A program made the translations under genes and the position numbers. From positions 2,245,001 to 2,309,000 of the forward strand of contig NZ_CP032829.1 in NCBI RefSeq assembly GCF_003660165.1: a stretch of 64,000 nucleotides of DNA. Direction: 5' to 3'. Below are positions 35,185 to 44,951 of the stretch, piece by piece (position 1 is the first letter of the stretch; every line of letters starts with the position of its first letter). The notes beneath the pieces were generated by a model. It saw only the letters and a list, made by a program, of their open reading frames with translations, had not been told where the DNA came from and made no database searches. Origin of the DNA: Sphingomonas paeninsulae (GTDB lineage: Bacteria; Pseudomonadota; Alphaproteobacteria; Sphingomonadales; Sphingomonadaceae).

Positions 35185-35978
35185 GTCGTAATCCCCACGG
35201 CTTCTGCCTGTTTGGCAAGCGAAACCAATTTGTTTTCTGCATCCGACAACAGCACGACTTCTCCAATGACCAGAATCGCCGGGCTGAGTACATTCTCTCG
35301 TTCCACCAGATCGCCGAGATCGGCAAGCAAAGTCCGCATTGCGCGCGAACCGGGCAGGGTACCACGTTCCAGAACGGCAACCGCGATGCCCGGCGAGACG
35401 CCCTCCAGCATCAGCTTATCTGCAATAGCTCGCGCGCAAGTGACGCCCATGTAAATAACCAGCGTGCGACCATGTCCGGCCAGCCCCGACCAGCTTTGTT
35501 CGGCCAGTCCCTTGCAGGTGCCAGCTACGAAGCTGACGGCACTCGACCAGTCCCGGTGCGTCAGCGGCAACATTGCCTCGGCAGCGCAACCCAGCGCAGC
35601 GGATACGCCGGGAATTACATCGACGCGCAATCCAGCGGCGCGCACTGCTTCTACTTCTTCACCGCCGCGCCCAAACACAAATGGGTCGCCGCCTTTAAGC
35701 CGCACGACGATTGCTCCAGTTTTGACATGGGCAACGATCAGCGCGTTAATAGCTTCCTGCGGCAAAGTGTGACGGTCACGCTTTTTGGCGACATTGATCC
35801 GCTGCGCGTCGGAGCGCACATATTCAAACACGCCATCGTCGATCAGCCCATCGTGGACAACCACATCGGCCTCGCCAAGCGCCTTGACGGCCTTCATTGT
35901 CAGCAAGCCGGGATCACCCGGACCAGCACCAACAAGGATAACGCGCCCACGCGCTTCGGGATCGAGAAGAGTAGCCAT
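35181..35978 (-). CDS. cobA: Uroporphyrinogen-III C-methyltransferase (SUMT)
   Basis: 265 aa from ATG 35978; a GTG at 35987 is also in frame. The motifs VILVGAGPGDPGLLTMKA, ADVVVHDGL, VVRLKGGDPFVFGRGGEE and VIPGVSAALG form the SAM-binding tetrapyrrole methylase site. It makes precorrin-2, the first step to siroheme needed by CysI below it. The ferrochelatase/dehydrogenase part (CysG) is not fused and not in this window. First gene of the sulfur operon cobA-DUF2849-cysI-DUF934-cysH. Confidence 0.93.
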   Translation of the reverse strand: MATLLDPEARGRVILVGAGPGDPGLLTMKAVKALGEADVVVHDGLIDDGVFEYVRSDAQRINVAKKRDRHTLPQEAINALIVAHVKTGAIVVRLKGGDPFVFGRGGEEVEAVRAAGLRVDVIPGVSAALGCAAEAMLPLTHRDWSSAVSFVAGTCKGLAEQSWSGLAGHGRTLVIYMGVTCARAIADKLMLEGVSPGIAVAVLERGTLPGSRAMRTLLADLGDLVERENVLSPAILVIGEVVLLSDAENKLVSLAKQAEAVGITT

Positions 35979-36052
35979 GACTGTCACATGGCCCTGTGAG
36001 CCGCTAACCTCAACCCAGCGATTGTTGTGTCCACATTAGCGCAGCTTTTGCG

Positions 36053-37465
36053 TTAGTCCTCGCGTAACCCAACGGCGATCGACCCGCGCGCATTCTCTTC
36101 CTCGGCGGAGGCGACCGGATAGGCGCAATAGTCGGCGGCATAATAGGCGCTCGGGCGGTGATTGCCCGACAGTCCAATGCCCCCGAACGGCGCGCGTGAT
36201 GAGGCACCGTTGGTCGGCTTGTTCCAGTTGACGATCCCCGCCCGCGCATTGGCCCAGAACCGGTCGTAAAGCTGTGGACTGCCGCCGATCAACGAAGCCG
36301 CCAAACCAAAGCGCGTATTGTTCGCCTCCACCAGCGCCGCTTCGAAATCGGGAACCCGGATCACCTGTAGCAACGGGCCGAACAACTCCATGTCGGGACG
36401 ATCGGCAATATCGGTAACGTCGACCATCGCTGGTGTCAGGAACGGGCGACCGGCAATCGGGCGCTCCATCTGTAGCAGCGGGCGACCACCTTTCATCAGC
36501 AGGGCGAGGAAGCTCTCCTGCAATCCATCGGCCGCTTCATTGTCGATGACCGGGCCCATAAAGGGCGGGGGGCTGGAATGCGGCTCACCGACGATCAGGC
36601 GTCCGACCAGCCGCTTGATTTGTTCGATCAGCGGTTCGTGGAAACCATCGTGTACGATCAGCCGACGTGCGGCGGTGCATCGCTGACCCGCGCTCAGAAA
36701 CGCCGACTGCACGACCAGGACCGCAGCAGCGTAAATATCGGGAGCGTCCCATACGACGATAGGATTATTGCCGCCCATTTCCAGTGCGAGGATTTTTCCC
36801 GGCATTTCGGCGAACTGGCGGTTCAATAGCAGGCCGGTTTGTGCCGATCCGGTGAACAGCAAGCCGTCGATATCAGGGTGCGCACCTAGCGTCTTGCCTT
36901 CGGCCGGACCGCCTACAACAAGACGAATGACTCCGGTCGGGATACCCGCCTGATGGAAACACTCGACCAGCATTTTGCCCGTCGCGACGGTCTTTTCGGA
37001 GGGTTTGAATACGACCGCATTACCCGCGATCAGCGCAGGGACGATATGGCCGTTAGGCAGGTGCGCCGGAAAATTATACGGCCCCAGAACGGCCAGTACG
37101 CCATGTGATTTGTGACGGAGGGCCTGACGACCGTTCATCTCGCCATCGACACGCCGCTGGGCGGTGCGTTCGTTATAGGCGTCGACGGAAATATCGACCT
37201 TTGCGATGACCGAATCGATTTCGGTCTTGGCCTCCCACAAAGGCTTTCCGGTTTCGCGAGATATGATGTCGGCGAACTCGTCGCCCTTGCCGCGTACGAC
37301 ATTGGCGAACCTGCGTAATAATTCGACACGCACGGCAAGCGGTTTGGCGGTCCATTCGGGCCACGCAGCGCGCGCCAATGCCACCTCGTCATCGACGTTA
37401 CTGACGGGGCCGCGCCATATGACCGCGCCGGTCGCGGGCTCGGTCGAAACTATTTCCGCACTCAT
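36053..37465 (-). CDS. astD: Succinylglutamate-semialdehyde dehydrogenase
   Basis: 470 aa. The aldehyde dehydrogenase fold shows GPYNFPAHLPNGHIVPALIA, LEMGGNNPIVVWDAPD and the catalytic cysteine in SAGQRCTAARRLIV. N- and C-terminal features match AstD, which oxidises N-succinylglutamate semialdehyde in arginine succinyltransferase catabolism. None of astA, astB, astC or astE is next to it, so it may be separate from the pathway cluster. It is about 17 bases downstream of selO on the same strand and not clearly related to it. Confidence 0.9.
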   Translation of the reverse strand: MSAEIVSTEPATGAVIWRGPVSNVDDEVALARAAWPEWTAKPLAVRVELLRRFANVVRGKGDEFADIISRETGKPLWEAKTEIDSVIAKVDISVDAYNERTAQRRVDGEMNGRQALRHKSHGVLAVLGPYNFPAHLPNGHIVPALIAGNAVVFKPSEKTVATGKMLVECFHQAGIPTGVIRLVVGGPAEGKTLGAHPDIDGLLFTGSAQTGLLLNRQFAEMPGKILALEMGGNNPIVVWDAPDIYAAAVLVVQSAFLSAGQRCTAARRLIVHDGFHEPLIEQIKRLVGRLIVGEPHSSPPPFMGPVIDNEAADGLQESFLALLMKGGRPLLQMERPIAGRPFLTPAMVDVTDIADRPDMELFGPLLQVIRVPDFEAALVEANNTRFGLAASLIGGSPQLYDRFWANARAGIVNWNKPTNGASSRAPFGGIGLSGNHRPSAYYAADYCAYPVASAEEENARGSIAVGLRED

Positions 37466-37482
37466 TCCCTGTCTTTAGCGGA

Positions 37483-38886
37483 TCAATGCCGATTTGCCAT
37501 AGGCCGACGGTTGAGCGCTTCACCCATACGGCGAATCGCGAATACTTTGCGCTCGAACATCGACCATTCGTCGTCCTCGGCAATCGGCTTCCAGATCGCC
37601 TCAACCTCCTCGATCGCCATTCCGCACGGCGTGGCATCGGTCCAATAGGGATGGGTAAGATCGATGGTCGATGAATAGGGGGCGATTGCCTGACGGAACG
37701 TCGCAAAACCATCCGAAGCATAGTCAGCGTGGCCGACACGAAGGTCGCCGCCTGCCCAATCGAAATAGAAGCGGTCGATATTGATCTGGTTTTCGGTCAG
37801 CGCTCCCTCGATCGCCTGAACCAGCGCGATGTCCTCATCCTGACCACGTGGCGCAACGCCCAGCCGCCACAGCATTCGGTTGACCAGCCCAGCGCGATAA
37901 GCGGGCGCAAACTCATCCACGGCTGCCGCTAATGGCTCTACTTCCGAGATATTCTTGAGCGCAATTGCAAGCTGCACCACGTCCCAATGGATCGCTTCCG
38001 CCTGTCGTCCGAACGAATATAGCCCAGTCGAATCGAAATAAGCTGCCGTAAATCCAGCATCGAAAGTTTGCGCGAACCGCCACGGCCCATAATCGAAACT
38101 TTCAGCGGTGATGTTGATATTGTCGGTGTTCAGAACGCCATGAACGAATCCCGCCGCCATATAGGAAGCCGCCAGTCGCCCGGTATTCCGCGCTACAAGG
38201 GTCAGCAGGCGGGCAGGGGCGTCCGCTCCGGCCTCCTCCCGATAATAATGCTTCAGGGCATAGGCGACCAGTTGTCCCAACTCATCGTTTAATCCTAGAG
38301 TCGCTAACCTTTGAAAACTGCCAATCCTGATATGCCCGTGACTTAGTCGCACCATGACCGACGATCTCGTGGGCGAGGGTTCATCTCCCCGGTGGAGCGC
38401 CATGCCGGTTTCGATTAGCGAGAAAGTCCGCGACGTCTCAACACCCAGTGCCTCGAGCATCTCGGTCGCCAAAATCTCGCGCACGCCGCCTTTCAACGTC
38501 AGCCCGCCGTCGCCGAAACGACTGTAAGGTGTCGTTCCTGAACCCTTGGTGCCGAAATCCATCAACCGGCCGCGATCGTCCCGCATCTGAGCAAACAGAA
38601 ACCCGCGACCATCACCGATGTCGGGATTGTAGCTACGAAACTGGTGGCCGTGATAGCGCAGGGCGAGAGGCTGACGCAGGCTTCCCGCAAAGGGTTCGAA
38701 CTGTCCGAAATGGGTCCGCCATTCATCGTCGCTCAAGCCAGTCAGCCCAACGTCAGCCGCTGCCTTGTCATTGCGCCATCTGATGATGTGTTTGGGAAAT
38801 TCAGCGGCTGTCACTGGATCGCCGATGAAGTCCACGATCTCGTCGATAACGTGTTCGGGGTGGAAAGCTTGCGCTGTGTCGGCCAT
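37483..38886 (-). CDS. selO: Protein adenylyltransferase SelO (YdiU/UPF0061)
   Basis: 467 aa from ATG 38886 (MADTAQAFHPEH). The frame is open to 38931, overlapping the divergent hydrolase. The pseudokinase motifs LMDFGTKGSGTTPYSRFGDG and GFVHGVLNTDNINITAESFD with YGPWRF are present. The fold binds ATP in a flipped orientation and transfers AMP to protein substrates. It ends MGEALNRRPMANRH, without the C-terminal cysteine/selenocysteine motif of eukaryotic SelO. It is linked to redox stress in other bacteria. Confidence 0.93.
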   Translation of the reverse strand: MADTAQAFHPEHVIDEIVDFIGDPVTAAEFPKHIIRWRNDKAAADVGLTGLSDDEWRTHFGQFEPFAGSLRQPLALRYHGHQFRSYNPDIGDGRGFLFAQMRDDRGRLMDFGTKGSGTTPYSRFGDGGLTLKGGVREILATEMLEALGVETSRTFSLIETGMALHRGDEPSPTRSSVMVRLSHGHIRIGSFQRLATLGLNDELGQLVAYALKHYYREEAGADAPARLLTLVARNTGRLAASYMAAGFVHGVLNTDNINITAESFDYGPWRFAQTFDAGFTAAYFDSTGLYSFGRQAEAIHWDVVQLAIALKNISEVEPLAAAVDEFAPAYRAGLVNRMLWRLGVAPRGQDEDIALVQAIEGALTENQINIDRFYFDWAGGDLRVGHADYASDGFATFRQAIAPYSSTIDLTHPYWTDATPCGMAIEEVEAIWKPIAEDDEWSMFERKVFAIRRMGEALNRRPMANRH

Positions 38887-38924
38887 GACGCCGCTATGGC
38901 CGCTTTGGGTCGGGGCAATCAACC

Positions 38925-39779
38925 ATGACATTCATAGATAGTTTTTGGTGGTCGAACGATGGCTTGCGGCTTCACTACCGCGATTACGCCGGAGCGACGG
39001 ACAAGCCCGTAATCGTTTGCCTTCCCGGTTTGACTCGAAACGCCCGGGATTTCGATGCGTTGGCGACCCGGCTGGCTGGCCGGTGGCGTGTTCTGGCGGT
39101 GGAATTCAGGGGGCGCGGCGAAAGCGCATATGCCAAGGATGCGATGACTTATGTCCCCTTGACCTATGTTCAGGACGTCGAGGCATTGCTGACTGAACTG
39201 GCCGTCCAACGTGTGATCCTGCTGGGAACGTCGCTCGGTGGTATCGTGTCGATGATTCTGGCGTCGATGGATCGTGAACGGATCGCCGGTGTTATTCTCA
39301 ACGATATCGGGCCTGACATCGAACCGCGTGGACTGGAACGGATCAGGGGATATGTCGGCAGGACGGGGCCGTGGCCGACATGGCTGCACGCCGCGCGTTG
39401 GCTGAGTGAGAATAACGCTTCGACTTATCCGAATTATGACCTCAGCGACTGGCTGGTAATGGCAAAGCGCGCGTTTCGCCTGACATCGACGGGCCGGATC
39501 GTGGCAGATTACGACAAGAAAATTTCTGAGCCGTTTCGTCTTGCCGGTGGTGAGGCCGGGCAGGACTTGTGGCCTGTGCTAACGGGGATGGGGAGCGTTC
39601 CGACCTTGGTCCTGCATGGTGAATTGTCCGACGTGTTGAGCGAGGCGACGGCTCAAGCGATGGTCGCCAAGTTACCGAACGCGAGATATACAAATGTCTC
39701 CGGTGTCGGGCATGCCCCTGCGCTGGATGAGCCGGCTGCTCTTGCCGCAATCGACGCGTTCTTGCCCGACCTCGCCTGA
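38925..39779 (+). CDS. Alpha/beta hydrolase
   Basis: 284 aa. The lid-less core has CLPGLTRNARDFDALA, VEFRGRGESAY, the nucleophile LLGTSLGGIVS (Ser about 103) and the histidine in GVGHAPALDEP. An acidic residue is in LHGELSDVLS. It is a general esterase-type protein with unknown substrate. It is divergent from selO and overlaps the glycosyltransferase start by one base (TGATG). Confidence 0.83.
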   Translation: MTFIDSFWWSNDGLRLHYRDYAGATDKPVIVCLPGLTRNARDFDALATRLAGRWRVLAVEFRGRGESAYAKDAMTYVPLTYVQDVEALLTELAVQRVILLGTSLGGIVSMILASMDRERIAGVILNDIGPDIEPRGLERIRGYVGRTGPWPTWLHAARWLSENNASTYPNYDLSDWLVMAKRAFRLTSTGRIVADYDKKISEPFRLAGGEAGQDLWPVLTGMGSVPTLVLHGELSDVLSEATAQAMVAKLPNARYTNVSGVGHAPALDEPAALAAIDAFLPDLA

Positions 39780-40897
39780 TGTCCCCGCCTTCCGCGACAC
39801 GGCGCATCCTTCATTGCCATTCGACCTTCGATGCGGGAGGCAAGGAAACCCGTGCGGTTCGGCTGATGAACGCCTTTGGTGGCGAGGCCGAGCATACGAT
39901 TCTGACAGCAACCCCCGGTGCTTTGGGCGCGCGCGTTTTGATCGACACCGGCATCCGCGTGAGTTTCCCCACGGATGCACCGTCTCTCCATGGTAAGCCA
40001 GCCCCCGGTCGGTATCGAAAACTGGCTGCGTATATGCGCAACTTCGATCTGATCCTTACTTATAATTGGGGCGCGATGGACGCGGTTATGGCGCACCGCA
40101 TTGCGCGGGATCTGCCGCCGCTGATCCATCACGAAGATGGCTTTAATGCCGATGAGGCCGTCCGCCTGAAAACCAAGCGCAATCTTTTTCGCCGTCTGGC
40201 ATTGCCCACGGCCAAGGCGCTGGTCGTGCCTTCTCGCACGCTTGAGTCTGTGGCTCATAATAGCTGGCGCCAGCCCGCAACCCGCGTCCACCGCATTCCC
40301 AATGGCATCGACGTTCCCGCCTATGCCGAGCCTGTCATCCCGATCCCCGGACTGAGCAGCTCACCCGGAGAGATCGTTGTCGGAACACTTGCCGGGCTGC
40401 GCGAGATTAAAAACCTGCCTCGCCTTGTCCGTGCGGTTGCCGCCATCCCGAACGGGCGGCTGGTCATCGTTGGGGCCGGGCCAGAACATGCCCGCATCCT
40501 TGCCGAAGCGCAGCGCTGTGGCATGGCCGATCGGTTGGTTATGCCGGGTTTCATGCCCCGACCGCAGGATTATGTCGGACATTTCGATATTTTCGCTCTT
40601 TCATCCAATAGCGAACAATTCCCGATATCGCTGATCGAGGCGATGGCGGCGGGGTTGCCCTGTGTAACGACCGATGTCGGCGACTGTGCAACCATCATAG
40701 CCGACCCTAACCGGCTCTATGTCACTGAGGTAGAGGACGGTGCTTTTGCGAGTGCGCTGGCAAGATTGTGCTCCGATCATTGCACCCGGCAGTTGCTTGG
40801 AGCCGCGAACAAGGCCAAGGCGCTCGCGGAATATGATGAGCGGGTGATGATTGCCCGCTATCGTACGCTTTATGATGCTGCATTTTGCGAATCTTGA
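39779..40897 (+). CDS. Glycosyltransferase (GT4 / GT-B fold)
   Basis: 372 aa. HSTFDAGGKETRAVRLMNAF and the C-terminal GT4 motif region VGTLAGLREIKNLPRLVRAV, LVIVGAGPEHARILAEA and SSNSEQFPISLIEAMAAGLP (E-x7-E type motif) are clear. It transfers a sugar from an NDP-sugar, possibly for polysaccharide or glycolipid synthesis, but no other glycan genes are here. It overlaps the hydrolase by one base. The final bases overlap the longest open frame of the next gene. Confidence 0.87.
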   Translation: MSPPSATRRILHCHSTFDAGGKETRAVRLMNAFGGEAEHTILTATPGALGARVLIDTGIRVSFPTDAPSLHGKPAPGRYRKLAAYMRNFDLILTYNWGAMDAVMAHRIARDLPPLIHHEDGFNADEAVRLKTKRNLFRRLALPTAKALVVPSRTLESVAHNSWRQPATRVHRIPNGIDVPAYAEPVIPIPGLSSSPGEIVVGTLAGLREIKNLPRLVRAVAAIPNGRLVIVGAGPEHARILAEAQRCGMADRLVMPGFMPRPQDYVGHFDIFALSSNSEQFPISLIEAMAAGLPCVTTDVGDCATIIADPNRLYVTEVEDGAFASALARLCSDHCTRQLLGAANKAKALAEYDERVMIARYRTLYDAAFCES

Positions 40898-40952
40898 AGC
40901 AATTGCAGATCGGTCCCCGTATATATCAGGCGGGGCATTGGGAGCTGATGGT

Positions 40953-42356
40953 TTGTTCAAGGGTGTAAAGCCGATCGTGTACCGCGGCCGTGAAGTCTGG
41001 CCACTCATTGAGGGCGGCAAAGGCGTTTCGGCGACCAATCACATGAGCTCGGGCGCATGGGCGCATGCGGGCGGCATTGGCACGGTCAGCGCGGTTAACG
41101 CAGATAGCTATGACCCAACTGGCAAAATTGTCCCTCAGGTTTACGCTGCACGCACCCGTGTCGAACGCCATAAGGAATTGATCCAGTACGCGATCGACGG
41201 AGCCGTCGAGCAGGTTAAGCTTGCCTATGAAATGTCTTCGGGTAAGGGCGCGATCAACATCAACGTCCTGTGGGAAATGGGCGGCGCACAGCCGATCCTC
41301 CACGGTGTCCTCGAACGTACCAAAGGTATGATTGCCGGTGTCACCTGCGGCGCAGGGATGCCTTACAAGCTCAGTGAGATCGCCTCGTCCTACGGCGTTT
41401 CTTATTTGCCCATCGTCAGTTCCGCACGGGCATTCCGCGCCCTGTGGAAGCGTGCTTATTCGAAGGCTGCGGACTATCTGTCTGCGGTCGTTTACGAAGA
41501 TCCGTGGCTTGCGGGCGGTCATAACGGCCTTTCGAACGCCGAAGACCCCAGGAAGCCCGAAGACCCTTATCCGCGTGTGAAAGCTTTGCGCGAAACCATG
41601 CGCGAAGGCGGCATTCCCGATGAAACCCCCATCGTCATGGCTGGTGGCGTCTGGGCGCTGAAGGACTGGAACGATTGGCTCGATAACCCTGAGCTTGGCC
41701 AGATTGCCTTCCAGTTCGGCACGCGACCTCTGCTTACGCAGGAAAGCCCGATCCCACAGGGGTGGAAAGACCGGCTGATGACGTTGGAAGAAGGCGACAT
41801 CCTTCTTCATCGCTTCTCGCCGACCGGCTTTTATTCGAGTGCCGTCCGTAACCCATTCCTTCGCAATCTGGAGGGGCGCAGCGAACGGCAGATCGCGTTT
41901 TCCGGTGAATCGGTTGGCGATCACACGCACCAGCTCGATGTTGGCGTCAAAGGCCGCAATTTCTGGGTGACGCGTGGCGACCTGATGCGCGCCCGCGAAT
42001 GGTACGGCCTCGGTTACACCGATGCGCTGAAAACGCCCGATAATACGCTAGTCTTCGTCACACCTGCTGAGAAGGGCACGATTCGCAAGGATCAGGCGGA
42101 TTGCATGGGCTGTTTGTCACATTGCGGTTTCTCAGCCTGGAAGGACCATGACGATTGGTCGACTGGTTACCTTGCCGACCCGCGCTCATTCTGCATCCAG
42201 AAGACGTTGCAGGACATCGCGCATGGCGGTCCCGTAGAGGAAAACTTGATGTTCGCGGGGCATTCTGCGTTTCGTTTCAAGCGCGACCCATTTTATTCGA
42301 ATGGGTTTGTGCCGACGGTAAAACAACTCGTCGATCGGATACTTACGGGGGACTGA
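40953..42356 (+). CDS. NAD(P)H-dependent flavin oxidoreductase, nitronate monooxygenase family
   Basis: About 467 aa from TTG 40953, with GGAG 8 bases upstream. The frame is open to 40851 but overlaps the glycosyltransferase. The FMN-binding barrel is seen in GVTCGAGMPYKLSEIA, VYEDPWLAGGHNGLSNAED and VMAGGVWALKDWNDWL. The C-terminus has C-x2-C-x3-C (QADCMGCLSHCGFSAW), which is seen in the long (about 470 aa) branch of this family. The exact substrate, nitronate or another, is not determined. It may be co-transcribed with the glycosyltransferase. Confidence 0.8.
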   Translation: MFKGVKPIVYRGREVWPLIEGGKGVSATNHMSSGAWAHAGGIGTVSAVNADSYDPTGKIVPQVYAARTRVERHKELIQYAIDGAVEQVKLAYEMSSGKGAININVLWEMGGAQPILHGVLERTKGMIAGVTCGAGMPYKLSEIASSYGVSYLPIVSSARAFRALWKRAYSKAADYLSAVVYEDPWLAGGHNGLSNAEDPRKPEDPYPRVKALRETMREGGIPDETPIVMAGGVWALKDWNDWLDNPELGQIAFQFGTRPLLTQESPIPQGWKDRLMTLEEGDILLHRFSPTGFYSSAVRNPFLRNLEGRSERQIAFSGESVGDHTHQLDVGVKGRNFWVTRGDLMRAREWYGLGYTDALKTPDNTLVFVTPAEKGTIRKDQADCMGCLSHCGFSAWKDHDDWSTGYLADPRSFCIQKTLQDIAHGGPVEENLMFAGHSAFRFKRDPFYSNGFVPTVKQLVDRILTGD

Positions 42357-42583
42357 TCCCATTCCCCTCTCGTTGCGGAGGGTGATGGCTCGTCCATTGA
42401 CGCGGCAACGCGCATCCAATGTTGCTCGATAGTCACAGTCGATCTGTATTTCTGCCATTCCCCCGTGCGGACTGCATTCTGTCGCCAAAATGACTTATCG
42501 ACGCTTTAGCGGCGGGATCAGCGAGCTGGAGAATAACTCTGCGCTTCTCGCGCTGACGCACTATAAACACATGGGGAAATTTT

Positions 42584-44902
42584 TTGTCGAGAACGAAACT
42601 CACGCGGCCTGCTTTGACCTTGGCCGTGGCACTGACCGCGTTATCTACCGCAAACGCGGCCCGCGCTCAGGAAGCAGCTCCAGTAGCTGAAGCATCCGAG
42701 GGCCAACTGACCGACATCGTCGTGACTGCCGAACGCCGTTCCGAGAACCTGCAAAAGGTTCCGATTTCGGTTGGCGTCGTCGCAGGCGATCAACTGCGCA
42801 GCTTTCAATCGGGCGGTGAGGACATCCTCGCGCTTTCCGGTCGCGTTCCCGGCTTATATGCCGAAACGACAACCGGTCGCATCTTTCCGCGCTTCTATAT
42901 TCGCGGTCTCGGCAACGTCGATTTCTATCTCGGCGCATCGCAGCCTGTCTCGATTATCCAGGACGATGTCGTTCTGGAACACGTCGTGTTGAAGTCGAAC
43001 CCGGTTTTCGACATGGCGCAGGTTGAAGTTTTGCGGGGCCCACAAGGTTCGCTGTTTGGCCGTAATACCACGGCTGGCATCATCAAGATCGACAGCATTA
43101 AACCGAGCCAGCAATGGGGCGGCCGCGCATCGGCTTCCTACGGCAGCTATAATACCGTCACTTTCGACGGCGGTTTTGGCGGCCCAATCGTCGAAGACAA
43201 GCTCTCGTTTCGTATTTCGGCGCTTTACCAGCATCGTGATAATTGGGTCGACAATACGTTCACTGGCTTCAGTAATGACAGCACGACCCCGGGAAAGAAC
43301 GCTCTCGGCGGTTTCAGCGATCGCAATGTACGCGCGCAATTACTGCTGACGCCGAACGACCAACTCTCCATGCTAACGTCGTTCCATTATCGTGATTACA
43401 ACGGCACCTCTACAATCTTTCATCGTGGAGCGCTGACAAAGGGTTCGAATGACGCTTCTGCGGAACCGCGGGACAGCGTCGCACTCGACGAAGGTCAGGG
43501 TAACCCACAGGCGTACAAAACCTATGGTGCGTCCGAAAAGATTGCCTATGATTTTGGACCGGTCACGCTGACGTCGATATCGGCGTACGAGACGACCAGT
43601 GGCTATAGCCGTGGCGATACCGATGGTGGTGCGGCCGTGAATTTCCCTGTCGGCGGCGTTCCTAACGGCTATGGCGAATCACAGGGTAATGTCCGCGACC
43701 TCGACCAACTGACCCAGGAAGTTCGCCTTTCCAGCAACGGAAACACACGCTTCAAATATCAGATCGGGGCCATGTATTTCGATCAGCGTGATCTGACCGA
43801 TTTTTATCAGCGGAATTACTTCCTTACTACGCCTGTTGGTACGCCAGCACCGAACGCTCCAAATCCGAATAACTTTGTTCGATTGCACGATATCAACACG
43901 AGTTGGGCTTTCTTTGGACAAATGAGCTACGAGATCGTTCCTCATCTGACCATCACTGCCGGTGGCCGCTATACCAAGGATACGAAGAAGACCCAGTTGA
44001 TAAAAGCTGTCGGCGAGTCAGCTAGTGGGCCATTCGCCAATCGTCCATTCGTGCGCTTGTCAGACAAGCAGCCAAGCTGGGACGTCAGTGCGCTCTACGA
44101 ACTTTCGCCCGAGGTTAGCTTGTACGCGCGCGTTGCACGCGGTTTCCGTGGACCAACGATTCAGGGACGTTCGGCAGTTTTCGGCGCACCGTTCTCGACC
44201 GCCAATTCTGAAACGATCGTGTCCTATGAAGGTGGCGTAAAAACCAATCTGTTCGACAATCGCGTACGCTTTAACCTTTCGGGATTCGGCTATCGGGTGA
44301 AGAACATCCAGCTCAACGGTAATGACACCAACGGTAACGGCGTGCTGCTTAACGCAGCCAAAGCCGATGCCTATGGACTGGAAGCAGAGCTCGACTTCAA
44401 GCCGATCGAACATCTGACATTGTCGGCCGGCCTCAGCCTGTTGCATACCGAGATCAAGGACAAAAACGCGCTTGCCCAGGTCTGCGCATTGAACGGCGTC
44501 GTCGTCTGCACGGTGCAGAATCCGACGGTCAATATCGGGACGAATGTGTTTGCCCACATCGACGGTAATCCGCTGCCGAACGCTCCGAAATATACCGCCA
44601 ATATCTCTGCGCGCTATGACGTGCCACTGGGCAACGGCGGTGCGGTATTTGCGGCGACTGACTGGAACGTGCAGGGCTATACGAACTTTGTTCTGTACCG
44701 GACGGCTGAGTTCAATTCGAAGGGCGACTTCGAAGGCGGCCTGAAAATCGGGTATACTGCCCCGGACGGCAAGTACGAAGTGGCGGCGTTTGCCCGCAAC
44801 ATCACGAATGAGAAAAACCTGAAGGGTGTGATTGAGAACTACATGGCAGCGGTATTCAACGAACCGCGCATCTTTGGCATCTCGTTTTCCGGTAAGATGT
44901 AA
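42584..44902 (+). CDS. TonB-dependent outer-membrane receptor
   Basis: 772 aa from TTG 42584, with GGGGA 9 bases upstream. A signal peptide (LTRPALTLAVALTALSTANA-type, cleaved near ARAQ) is followed by the TonB box-like LTDIVVTAERRSENLQKVPI. The plug domain has VEVLRGPQGSLFGRNTTAG. The 22-strand barrel ends EPRIFGISFSGKM. It imports an unidentified ligand, powered by TonB-ExbBD. It stands alone with no FecR-type regulator or substrate enzyme beside it. The 227 bases before it hold no gene; they include a weak CCCTC/GAGGG hairpin after the oxidoreductase. Confidence 0.94.
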   Translation: MSRTKLTRPALTLAVALTALSTANAARAQEAAPVAEASEGQLTDIVVTAERRSENLQKVPISVGVVAGDQLRSFQSGGEDILALSGRVPGLYAETTTGRIFPRFYIRGLGNVDFYLGASQPVSIIQDDVVLEHVVLKSNPVFDMAQVEVLRGPQGSLFGRNTTAGIIKIDSIKPSQQWGGRASASYGSYNTVTFDGGFGGPIVEDKLSFRISALYQHRDNWVDNTFTGFSNDSTTPGKNALGGFSDRNVRAQLLLTPNDQLSMLTSFHYRDYNGTSTIFHRGALTKGSNDASAEPRDSVALDEGQGNPQAYKTYGASEKIAYDFGPVTLTSISAYETTSGYSRGDTDGGAAVNFPVGGVPNGYGESQGNVRDLDQLTQEVRLSSNGNTRFKYQIGAMYFDQRDLTDFYQRNYFLTTPVGTPAPNAPNPNNFVRLHDINTSWAFFGQMSYEIVPHLTITAGGRYTKDTKKTQLIKAVGESASGPFANRPFVRLSDKQPSWDVSALYELSPEVSLYARVARGFRGPTIQGRSAVFGAPFSTANSETIVSYEGGVKTNLFDNRVRFNLSGFGYRVKNIQLNGNDTNGNGVLLNAAKADAYGLEAELDFKPIEHLTLSAGLSLLHTEIKDKNALAQVCALNGVVVCTVQNPTVNIGTNVFAHIDGNPLPNAPKYTANISARYDVPLGNGGAVFAATDWNVQGYTNFVLYRTAEFNSKGDFEGGLKIGYTAPDGKYEVAAFARNITNEKNLKGVIENYMAAVFNEPRIFGISFSGKM

Positions 44903-44908
44903 CGGTTA

Positions 44909-44939
44909 AGGGGCGCGGCTTTGAGCAGGTCGCGCCCCT
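44909..44939. terminator. Bidirectional hairpin between the TonB receptor and amt
   Basis: AGGGGCGCG (44909-44917) pairs with CGCGCCCCT (44931-44939) with a 13-base loop, 7 bases after the receptor stop and 12 before the amt stop on the other strand. It lacks a clear T-run but fits a shared terminator. Confidence 0.65.
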
Positions 44940-44951
44940 CTACTTCGGCAG

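Noticed and set aside
40851-40952. Upstream extension of the flavin oxidoreductase to 40851
   Set aside because: It overlaps the glycosyltransferase end, has no conservation, and a good GGAG-TTG start exists at 40953.
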